Assembly: GCA_002402165.1 (NCBI GenBank)
Contig: NVVI01000052.1
Location: 8,835 to 14,814 of the forward strand
Reading direction: 5' to 3'
Length of the DNA stretch: 5,980 nucleotides
Origin: Flavobacteriales bacterium
GTDB lineage: Bacteria; Bacteroidota; Bacteroidia; Flavobacteriales_E; Vicingaceae
The notes under the pieces: generated by a model
Told to the model about the DNA's origin: nothing
The model's input: only the letters and a program-made list of their open reading frames with translations
Database searches by the model: none
Translations under genes and position numbers: made by a program
Shown here: positions 1-5,891 of the stretch, in pieces
How the letters are laid out: every line of letters begins with the position of its first letter
How positions within the stretch are numbered: position 1 is the stretch's first letter

Positions 1-134
1 GCACACAACAACGTATAAAAATAATAGCGGGTTTGTGTTAAAATCAAAGTAAGTATCTTTGAACAAAGTTTAGTGATAAATTGAAAGGTTCGTGCTTTGA
101 AATCCGCCACTATTCTTATACAAACCGTTAAGCG
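1..134. repeat. Imperfect inverted-repeat element (MITE- or attC-like)
   Basis: The arms at 13-30 (gtataaaaataatagcgg) and 104-121 (ccgccactattcttatac) are complementary at 15 of 18 positions. The outer bases aacg (10-13) and cgtt (126-129) can extend the pairing across a small bulge. The 73-base centre holds further short palindromes: TCAAAG at 44-49 with CTTTGA at 57-62, and CTTTG-AA-CAAAG at 57-68. The right edge reads GTTAAGC (127-133), which fits the attC R' core consensus GTTRRRY; the left edge (cacacaacaac) is not its complement. No ORF is seen. It could be a non-autonomous mobile repeat, a dispersed genomic repeat or an integron-type recombination site. No integrase gene or second copy lies in the window, so the identity is open. 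The left boundary may extend beyond the window. Confidence 0.6.
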
Positions 135-151
135 AAATACTTATAATTCTC

Positions 152-182
152 TTTGCTAATCCCGATAGTTATCGGGAGCAAA
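152..182. repeat. Compact palindrome with CCCGATA arms
   Basis: CCCGATA (161-167), a two-base spacer and TATCGGG (170-176) form a perfect 7-bp stem. TTTGCT (152-157) and AGCAAA (177-182) extend it by 6 bp across a 3-base bulge. From general knowledge, CCCGATA-type palindromes are common dispersed intergenic repeats in Bacteroidota. It has no T tract on either side, so it is a weak candidate as an intrinsic terminator. It could fold in the RNA leader if transcription of the sigma gene starts upstream of it. Confidence 0.55.
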
Positions 183-225
183 TTCAGATTGCGTACCTTT
201 TCAAAGCACATCCTTTTTCGTGAAA

Positions 226-245
226 CCCTTCGACTTCGCTCAGGG
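226..245. repeat. REP-like palindrome CCCT...AGGG
   Basis: The sequence CCCTTCGACTTCGCTCAGGG can pair CCCT (226-229) with AGGG (242-245), and inside that CGA (231-233) with TCG (236-238). Sequences of this type are widespread dispersed repeats in Bacteroidota genomes (general knowledge). It lies 118 bases before the sigma factor start. It produces a spurious arginine-rich reading frame, which is not annotated as a gene. Confidence 0.5.
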
Positions 246-363
246 CATTGCTCAAAAACGTGCTTTTCAAGACTTGATACACATGCAACTTCAAAGATTA
301 AACAACCTTTTTATCATTATAACCGTATTATTACCATATTATCCAAAATAACTCAATATAAAA

Positions 364-894
364 TTGGACTTAGAAGAAATAATAGCAGGCTGTTACCAAA
401 GCAACAGAAAGCATCAAGAAGCATTGTATAATATGTTTGCTTCAAAAATGTTTGGTGTTTGCTTAACTTATACTAAGGATAGAGACTTAGCTCAAGACAT
501 CTTGCATGATGGTTTTTTTAAAGTATTTAAAAAATTTGATAAGTATAATGATGAATGGAGTTTAAATGCTTGGATAAGAAGAATTATCGTAAATACAGCT
601 ATTGATCATTTTAGAAAGATGAATAGAATGACTAGTGTTGATTTTCAAGAAGTGCCTTATTTAGCTGGCGGATTTGATGAGACCTCAGAAATATCAAAAA
701 CTGGAGATTTATCAGACATTATAAATATGCTTCCTAACGGAGCAAAAACTGTTTTTAACCTTTACACCGTTGAAGGCTATAAGCACAAAGAGATTGCGGA
801 TATGCTAAACATTAGTGTTGGCACTTCAAAATCTCAATTATCAAAAGCAAAAAGTGTTTTAAGAGGCTTAGTAAATAAATATTACATCAGATAA
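364..894 (+). CDS. ECF (sigma-70 family) RNA polymerase sigma factor
   Basis: An extracytoplasmic-function sigma factor of 176 aa, which should direct core RNA polymerase to a small set of promoters. Sigma region 2 covers about residues 20-86, including the core-binding and -10-recognition helices (KDRDLAQDILHDGFFKVFKK, then WSLNAWIRRIIVNTAIDHFR). Region 4 covers about 115-168, with the helix-turn-helix (YKHKEIADMLNISVGTSKSQ) that reads the -35 element. There is no region 1.1 or 3, as usual for ECF factors, and the length is typical. The start is TTG at 364: an in-frame TAA sits at 349-351, no in-frame ATG lies between, and the N-terminal MDLEEIIAGC matches the usual start of Bacteroidota ECF proteins. 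The next in-frame ATG (433) would cut into region 2. The next gene starts 9 bases after the stop and probably encodes its membrane-bound regulator. The family is clear; target promoters and signal are unknown. Confidence 0.93.
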   Translation: MDLEEIIAGCYQSNRKHQEALYNMFASKMFGVCLTYTKDRDLAQDILHDGFFKVFKKFDKYNDEWSLNAWIRRIIVNTAIDHFRKMNRMTSVDFQEVPYLAGGFDETSEISKTGDLSDIINMLPNGAKTVFNLYTVEGYKHKEIADMLNISVGTSKSQLSKAKSVLRGLVNKYYIR

Positions 895-903
895 GAAAAG
901 AAG
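895..903 (+). promoter_or_regulatory. Purine tract in the sigma/anti-sigma junction, RBS-like
   Basis: All nine bases between the sigma stop codon and the GTG start of the next gene are purines (gaaaagaag). The tract is close to the start for a classical Shine-Dalgarno site, but Bacteroidota depend little on such sites. It supports GTG at 904 as the start and suggests translational coupling of the two genes. Confidence 0.4.
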
Positions 904-2433
904 GTGAAAGATATAGACAACATAGAAGATTGGTATAGAAATGAGCTTGACAACTATAATGTTGAGCCAGATGCTTCTACATGGGATTCTCTTTCTGAAA
1001 AGCTAGACATTGCTACTCCATTAACTGATGACAATATTAGTGAATGGTATAAAAAAGAAGTAGATAAATTGGAAGAGCGACCAGATTATACTGTTTGGGA
1101 AAAGCTTTCTACTAAATTGGATACAACTAGTGTTTGGGACAAATTGGTAGTTTCACTCAATAAGTATGATCAATATATCTTATGGAGAAATTTAGTTTTT
1201 AGAGGAAGTGCTATCTTTTTGTTGTTTTTGGGTAGTTATTTAGCTTATGATAATTACTCTAACAATGATCTCTTAAAAGATGATAGCTTAACCAGTAATA
1301 ATCTAACTAATAGAAGTAATGATGTAATCAGTAAAGAAAATAAAAAGACACCTATTTACCAAACTGTTTATGGAAATAACAACCCGATTAATTCAAGTAA
1401 AGAAATTACTTCTATAAACATTAACCCTACTACTAAATCGCCCAATAATAATAAATCAATAAGTGAAAAGAATATTACCTCCCTAACTACAGAAGAAAAA
1501 GTAAATACAACTATAAAAGATGCTCAGATGATTATCGCAAAAGAATTATCTAAAAATCGTGGCAGAAGTAAAGAGAGTACTTCATATGCTTCATTAGAAA
1601 AGATTCAACAACATTATAGTTCTATTCACATTGACAAACTAGATGAATTAAAAACTAAAAGTGAAAGAACCATTTTTACAGAAATTAACCGTCATCAGTT
1701 AACCGAAAGAGACATATCTCAACTTTATGCTAGTGGTGATTTTTTAGTTAAAAAAGACAATGATAAAATTGTTTTTAATAGCAAAAGGTTCTCTTCCTTC
1801 TTTATTTTTGGTTTATATGCGAGAAGAGTTTATGTTGGGTTTAATGCTGGAATTAAAAAGCAAGGCATGATTACCAAGATTAAAGAGAATACTCAATTAG
1901 CGGAATACAAACAACGTGATTTTCTTGATTTTGGAAGTAGTTTTGGAGGTACTGTGGGTTATATCGTTTCTGACAATTTTAACATAGAAGCAACAATCAA
2001 TTTAAATTCTACTTCTGGGTATAAAAGAGCTTACAACGCTGAAGGTATTTCTTATCAAGAAAATTTAAACTTAAACTACACATCAATTAGCCTTTTAGCT
2101 AAAAAAATGAATAACAAATCAACTTTTGATAACAAAGTATATTCTACTAATCTTATTGGTGGTATCTATGTAAGTTATTTGAGAACTGCTATATCCGATG
2201 CTAATGGAATTTCTAACAGTATAGATGAGTATAACAAAACAGACTGTGGAATAGTTTTAGGAATTGAGCAAGATAGATACATTACAAAAACGTTAATTAT
2301 TACTCCAGGCATAAGATACAATCAAGGGTTAGCCAATATTGCTAATGGCAATAGTTCTTTTGAATATTCACGAAACTTTTCTTTTGAGTTTAATTTAGGT
2401 GTTAAATACATTTTTTTGAAAAAAGGAAAATAA
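904..2433 (+). CDS. Putative dual-membrane-spanning anti-sigma factor with C-terminal OM beta-barrel
   Basis: A 509-aa protein, probably the anti-sigma partner of the ECF factor just upstream. Residues 1-90 are hydrophilic and charged, with two 29-residue repeats (7-35 and 45-73) and a third short W-D-K-L echo near 78-81. One hydrophobic segment lies at about 97-114, with R95 and R100 on its N-terminal side, so the N-terminus should be cytoplasmic. Residues 115-290 are an Asn/Ser/Thr/Lys-rich linker without globular character. Residues 296-505 show alternating aromatic/glycine strands typical of PorT-like outer-membrane beta-barrels (for example VYVGFNAGIKK and FSFEFNLGVKYIF). The order resembles Dma-type anti-sigma factors of Bacteroides, which span both membranes. 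There is no N-terminal signal peptide, consistent with the N-terminus staying in the cytoplasm. The start is GTG; an in-frame TAA lies at 892-894, and the next methionine is residue 209. The gene call is firm; the anti-sigma role is inferred from position and layout. Confidence 0.8.
   Translation: MKDIDNIEDWYRNELDNYNVEPDASTWDSLSEKLDIATPLTDDNISEWYKKEVDKLEERPDYTVWEKLSTKLDTTSVWDKLVVSLNKYDQYILWRNLVFRGSAIFLLFLGSYLAYDNYSNNDLLKDDSLTSNNLTNRSNDVISKENKKTPIYQTVYGNNNPINSSKEITSININPTTKSPNNNKSISEKNITSLTTEEKVNTTIKDAQMIIAKELSKNRGRSKESTSYASLEKIQQHYSSIHIDKLDELKTKSERTIFTEINRHQLTERDISQLYASGDFLVKKDNDKIVFNSKRFSSFFIFGLYARRVYVGFNAGIKKQGMITKIKENTQLAEYKQRDFLDFGSSFGGTVGYIVSDNFNIEATINLNSTSGYKRAYNAEGISYQENLNLNYTSISLLAKKMNNKSTFDNKVYSTNLIGGIYVSYLRTAISDANGISNSIDEYNKTDCGIVLGIEQDRYITKTLIITPGIRYNQGLANIANGNSSFEYSRNFSFEFNLGVKYIFLKKGK
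922..1122 (+). repeat. Tandem 29-residue protein repeat at the N-terminus of the anti-sigma candidate
   Basis: Residues 7-35 (922-1008) and 45-73 (1036-1122) align without gaps and share 13 of 29 residues, spaced 38 residues apart. The shared frame is I-x2-W-Y-x2-E-x-D, then P-D-x3-W-x2-L-S-x-K-L-D. A weaker third copy of the W-x-K-L core follows at about residues 78-81. Single motifs of the form P-P/D-x-x-x-W-x-x-L occur in proteins encoded beside ECF sigma factors in this phylum (general knowledge). The duplicated block may therefore be the sigma-contacting part; that is inference. Confidence 0.7.
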
Positions 2434-2489
2434 ATTCCAACCTTTCCATAGATTAAAACGTGTTAGCTACAGAAGTTGCATAAAACAAC

Positions 2490-2951
2490 ATGACTTTATT
2501 TAAAAACATATTATCTACTATTCTCATTACAGGGATATTCGCTTTACATCCAAGTTTAAACAAAGGGGAAACTCCTATTACATATCTTCAGTACTTTGTT
2601 TATGGTAATTCATTAGACATTTCTACGAGTAACACCATAGATAAAAATTTATTAGAAATAAGATGGATGTGTAAAACTCAAAACATCGCATGCAAAGATT
2701 TGGTTATTTTTAAAAATGGAAAAATAATTAATGCTATTCCATCTGAGAAAGGGAATCAAAAGTTAGTTGTATATTATAATCATAGAAAAGTTGGTGAAAT
2801 ACCACAAAACAAAACAATTAAAGCACAAGCCCATCAATATCGTATTGAGTTATTATCAAAAAATAATTCTTTGTTTTTCAAGGGAGAAATCATTGGCCCG
2901 TCACCATATAAGGGTAGGCCGACAACAATACTATCAGTGGCATCACTATAA
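2490..2951 (+). CDS. Small exported protein of unknown function
   Basis: I do not recognise a family for this 153-aa protein. The N-terminus has a basic residue (K5) and a hydrophobic core at about 7-19 (ILSTILITGIFALH), which looks like a Sec signal peptide with cleavage somewhere around residues 20-27. There is no lipobox cysteine. The mature part of about 130 residues seems rich in beta strands (for example KDLVIFKNGKII and KLVVYYNHRKVGEI) and has only two cysteines, C61 and C68, close enough for a disulfide in the periplasm. It begins 56 bases after the anti-sigma candidate with no terminator between, so it is probably co-transcribed with it. It ends in tandem TAA codons (2949-2954), the first overlapping the terminator palindrome. 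A periplasmic or secreted accessory or target of the sigma module is possible but unproven. Base composition matches its neighbours. Confidence 0.75.
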   Translation: MTLFKNILSTILITGIFALHPSLNKGETPITYLQYFVYGNSLDISTSNTIDKNLLEIRWMCKTQNIACKDLVIFKNGKIINAIPSEKGNQKLVVYYNHRKVGEIPQNKTIKAQAHQYRIELLSKNNSLFFKGEIIGPSPYKGRPTTILSVASL

Positions 2952-2991
2952 TAAGTAAAGGCTTCAATTTAAATTGAAGCCTTTACTTATT
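2950..2991. terminator. Bidirectional intrinsic terminator, 42-bp perfect palindrome
   Basis: Bases 2950-2970 and 2971-2991 are exact reverse complements: each arm is 21 bases, with the GC-richest part at AAGGCTTC/GAAGCCTT and the centre at TTTAAA. On either strand the 3' part of the stem is U-rich (ctttacttatt). It sits between the convergent ends of the 153-aa gene (stop at 2949-2951) and nrdJ (stop at 3011-3013), as expected for a shared terminator. The stop codon of the plus-strand gene lies inside the left arm. Confidence 0.88.
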
Positions 2992-3010
2992 CTTTCCATT
3001 ATCTTTTATA

Positions 3011-5641
3011 CTATCCACATTTAGAATGTCCGCAACTTTTACAATTCAAGCAACCTTCTTCATAAACTAAAGCTGCTTCACTACAGCTAGGACAAACATT
3101 TTCAGAAGGCTTTGTTCCATTAGGAATAAATTTCTTTAATGAACGTACAACACCCTTTTTCCATGTGTTCAATGTTTCATCATTTAAGTGTAAATTGTTT
3201 ACCATGTCAACTACAAAACTTAATGGCATACCATGACGCAACACTCCAGATATTAATCTTGCATAATTCCAATACTCTTTATTAAATGTTCTCGACAATC
3301 CCTCTATAGTAGTTTTGTAACCATAATTATCTTCATATTGAAAATCGTAACGTGTTGTTCCATCTTCAGTTTTACTTTTTATTACCCAACCTTTATCTAC
3401 ATGAGATAAAATAGAAAAAGATTCTTCCGCTCCACCAGTAAATATTTCATAAGGACGGCCATCAAGTAAACCAATTACAGCAATCCATTTTTCACTTTCG
3501 TTATTAAATTTAATAATCTCTGCCTCTAGCTTTTCTGGTCTTTTTGGAGCTTGAGTTTCTAAAAATGCATTAATCACTTTATCCTTTTCCTCTTCCTTTT
3601 TGTCATCATCAGAAATTAACACTCCGCTTCTTGATCCATCTCTATAAACAGTAATCCCCTTACATCCTTCTTCCCATCCTGCTTGATAAATCTGGCTTAC
3701 CATTTCTTCAGAACAATCATTAGGAACATTTACAGTAACACTAATTGAATGATCTATCCATTTTTGAACAGCACCTTGTAACCTTACTTTTTCTACCCAA
3801 TCAACATCATTTGCTGTTGCTCCATAATAAGGCGATTTTTCAATGATAGTATTTAATTCTTCCGTATTCATTGTAGCAACCGCATCCTTATCAAATCCAT
3901 TTACTTCTAACCAAGTCACAAATTTGTGATGGAATACATGATACTCTTCCCAAGAATCTCCAACCTCATCTACAAAATCAACTCTTGATTTTTTATCATT
4001 AGGGTTCACTTTTTTTCTTCTGATATATGAAACATTAAATACTGGCTCAATTCCAGATGAAGTTTGAGTCATTAAACTCGTTGTGCCTGTTGGAGCAATA
4101 GTTAATAACGCAATATTTCTTCTCCCGTACTTTACCATGTCATTGTAAAGGTTTTCATCCGCTTCTTTAATTCTCATTATCATCGGATTTTTTTCCTCTC
4201 TCATAGCATCATAAATAGGAAAAGATCCTCTTTCTTTAGCCATATCAACCGAAGAACGGTAAGCAGCTAAAGCTAACTTTTTATGAATGTCTGCAGAAAA
4301 ACTAGTCGCTTCTGGAGTACCATATTTATAATTTAAAGCTGCTAACATATCTCCTTCAGCAGTAATTCCAACACCAGTTCTTCTCCCCTCTATTGCTTTT
4401 GTTTTTATTTTTTTCCAAAGTGTTAACTCTGTTCTTTTTACCTCTAAATTTTCGGGGTCAGATTCTACCTTATCAATAATCTTGTTCACTTTCTCCATTT
4501 CCAAATCAATAATATCATCCATGATACGCTGAGCCATGCCAACATGGTTATTGAATTTTTCATAGTTAAAAGTAGCACTTTCAGTAAATGGGTTTTCTAC
4601 ATAGCTGTACAAGTTAACGGCTAATAATCTACAACTATCATACGGACATAAAGGAATTTCACCACAAGGGTTAGTAGAAACAGTTCTAAAACCCATATCA
4701 GCATAACAATCTGGAATTGATTCATCTATTATTGTGTCCCAAAATAAAATTCCTGGTTCAGCAGATTTCCATGCATTATGGATAATCTTATTCCATAAAT
4801 TCTTTGCATTAACTGTATTAGTATATTTTGGGGTTTCTGAATTAATTGGATATTGTTGTGTATAATCTGCCCCCGATTTTACAGCTTCCATAAAATCGTG
4901 GTCAATTCTTACAGAAACATTTGCTCCTGTAACTTTCGTTCCATCCATTTTTGCGTCAATAAAATGCTCTGCATCTGGATGTTTAATAGAAACAGAAAGC
5001 ATTAATGCTCCCCTTCTCCCATCTTGCGCAACTTCTCTTGTTGAATTAGAGTATCTTTCCATAAATGGAACAATACCGGTAGAAGTTAGTGCACTATTTT
5101 TTACAGGACTCCCTTTTGGTCTGATGTGAGACAAATCGTGACCTACACCACCCCTTCTTTTCATTAATTGAACTTGTTCTTCATCAATTTTCATAACACC
5201 GCCATAAGAGTCAGAAGTACCATCATTACCTATAACAAAACAGTTGGATAATGAGCCTACTTGGTAATCATTACCTATGCCTGTCATCGGCCCTCCTTGA
5301 GGAACAATATATTTAAATCCTTTTAATACATTATAGATATCTTCTTCAGAATAAGAGTCGTCATATTTCTCTTCAACTCTGGCAATTTCTTTTGCCAAAC
5401 GCCTATGCATTTGATCGGGATTGCTTTCGTAAATATTTCCTTCAGAATCTTTTAATGCGTATTTATTTATCCAAACATTAGCAGCAAGTTCATCACCCTT
5501 AAAATATTTTATCGATTCGGTTAAAGCTTCATCAAAAGAATAGGTTTTTTTCACAGTTTCGTCATTTTTTTGGTTTGACTCGACTTTTTTATCCTCTTTT
5601 TGGTCGACAGACTCACTCACTTGATTTAATGTTTTCTCCAT
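3011..5641 (-). CDS. nrdJ: Adenosylcobalamin-dependent (class II) ribonucleotide reductase NrdJ
   Basis: This 876-aa enzyme reduces ribonucleotides (probably diphosphates) to deoxyribonucleotides in the cytoplasm for DNA synthesis, with coenzyme B12 as radical source and no oxygen requirement. The catalytic set is complete: N324-C326-E328 in STNPCGEIPL (C326 is the thiyl radical cysteine), and redox cysteines C134 (LSNCFVIGND) and C337 (YDSCRLLAVNL), matching C322, C134 and C333 of the Thermotoga enzyme. A substrate-phosphate loop is at 516-522 (APTGTTS), and RRGGVGHDLSHIRP is at 162-175. Residues 1-32 are a charged tail; no N-terminal ATP-cone is apparent. About 695-840 is a C-terminal domain resembling TSCPD. 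The last 27 residues carry a cysteine cluster (C850, C853, C864, C867, C870, C875) like a zinc ribbon, which may also relay electrons to the active site. The ATG at 5639-5641 is the start. The gene appears intact and typical for Bacteroidota, and stands alone without a thioredoxin or partner subunit gene beside it. Confidence 0.95.
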   Translation of the reverse strand: MEKTLNQVSESVDQKEDKKVESNQKNDETVKKTYSFDEALTESIKYFKGDELAANVWINKYALKDSEGNIYESNPDQMHRRLAKEIARVEEKYDDSYSEEDIYNVLKGFKYIVPQGGPMTGIGNDYQVGSLSNCFVIGNDGTSDSYGGVMKIDEEQVQLMKRRGGVGHDLSHIRPKGSPVKNSALTSTGIVPFMERYSNSTREVAQDGRRGALMLSVSIKHPDAEHFIDAKMDGTKVTGANVSVRIDHDFMEAVKSGADYTQQYPINSETPKYTNTVNAKNLWNKIIHNAWKSAEPGILFWDTIIDESIPDCYADMGFRTVSTNPCGEIPLCPYDSCRLLAVNLYSYVENPFTESATFNYEKFNNHVGMAQRIMDDIIDLEMEKVNKIIDKVESDPENLEVKRTELTLWKKIKTKAIEGRRTGVGITAEGDMLAALNYKYGTPEATSFSADIHKKLALAAYRSSVDMAKERGSFPIYDAMREEKNPMIMRIKEADENLYNDMVKYGRRNIALLTIAPTGTTSLMTQTSSGIEPVFNVSYIRRKKVNPNDKKSRVDFVDEVGDSWEEYHVFHHKFVTWLEVNGFDKDAVATMNTEELNTIIEKSPYYGATANDVDWVEKVRLQGAVQKWIDHSISVTVNVPNDCSEEMVSQIYQAGWEEGCKGITVYRDGSRSGVLISDDDKKEEEKDKVINAFLETQAPKRPEKLEAEIIKFNNESEKWIAVIGLLDGRPYEIFTGGAEESFSILSHVDKGWVIKSKTEDGTTRYDFQYEDNYGYKTTIEGLSRTFNKEYWNYARLISGVLRHGMPLSFVVDMVNNLHLNDETLNTWKKGVVRSLKKFIPNGTKPSENVCPSCSEAALVYEEGCLNCKSCGHSKCG

Positions 5642-5891
5642 TTCTGAAAGGGGTTTGATTCGTTTATTAATAACGGAATTTTATTACTAATATTCCTTGT
5701 ACAATTATAGTGTAGATTAGTCGATTTTATTCCATGATTCATCTACTAAATTTATCAACAGCAAGGTAAGTTTTAGGGGTGGGCGTTTGAGCGATTTTTA
5801 CGATATTTATTAACAACGCTTTCTTAATTTCGAAAATTTTCATATGTAAAATAACTTATCATAAAACGTAAAAGATAATCGAAAGCTAGAT
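5642..5891. other. Intergenic region upstream of nrdJ
   Basis: This holds no gene on either strand. It should include the nrdJ promoter on the minus strand: TATAATTG (complement of 5702-5709) is one base off the Bacteroidota -7 consensus TAnnTTTG, but no good partner element is visible, so this is weak. I see no cobalamin riboswitch box. A GC-rich patch (aggggtgggcg, 5775-5785) stands out. The segment cgatttttacg (5792-5802) is nearly complementary to 5867-5881, apart from a 4-base bulge. The part next to the transposase stop should contain the terminal inverted repeat of the IS30 element, which cannot be located without the other end. Confidence 0.5.

Larger units (their letters stand above)
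92..269. repeat. Dispersed gtgctttgaaa inverted/direct repeats
   Basis: The 11-mer gtgctttgaaa at 92-102 recurs in exact inverse as tttcaaagcac at 199-209. The octamer cgtgcttt at 91-98 recurs in direct orientation at 259-266. These copies link the attC-like element to the sequence between it and the sigma gene, suggesting that the whole 1-270 stretch is composite repeat DNA. No function can be read from the sequence. Confidence 0.45.
1..363. other. Repeat-rich non-coding region upstream of the sigma factor
   Basis: No credible gene is present here: the one open frame (153-431, plus) runs through the palindromic repeats and overlaps the sigma gene out of frame. The first ~270 bases are short inverted repeats, listed separately. 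The last ~95 bases (270-363) are plain AT-rich sequence and should contain the sigma operon promoter. I find no convincing Bacteroidota promoter there (TTG upstream and TAnnTTTG near -7), which would fit an alternative-sigma or autoregulated promoter but does not prove one. Confidence 0.6.

Noticed and set aside
153..431. A 92-codon open frame on the plus strand
   Set aside because: It runs through the palindromic repeats, overlaps the sigma gene in another frame and encodes an arginine-rich sequence with no domain character.
432..439. TATGTTTG, a match to the Bacteroidota -7 promoter element TAnnTTTG
   Set aside because: It lies inside the sigma factor coding region with no suitable upstream element, and is probably chance.
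2767..2958. A 63-codon open frame inside the 153-aa gene
   Set aside because: It is a frame-shifted shadow of the exported protein gene, with no independent start signal or recognisable product.
5698..5713. Possible NrdR box (on the minus strand, acactataattgtaca)
   Set aside because: The first half matches the NrdR consensus, but the second half fits only with a one-base deletion, and no second box is found at the usual spacing.
5752..5815. Two DnaA-box-like 9-mers, TTATCAACA (5752-5760) and TTATTAACA (5807-5815)
   Set aside because: Such AT-rich 9-mers are expected by chance here. Each deviates from TTATCCACA, there is no cluster, and no origin genes are nearby.
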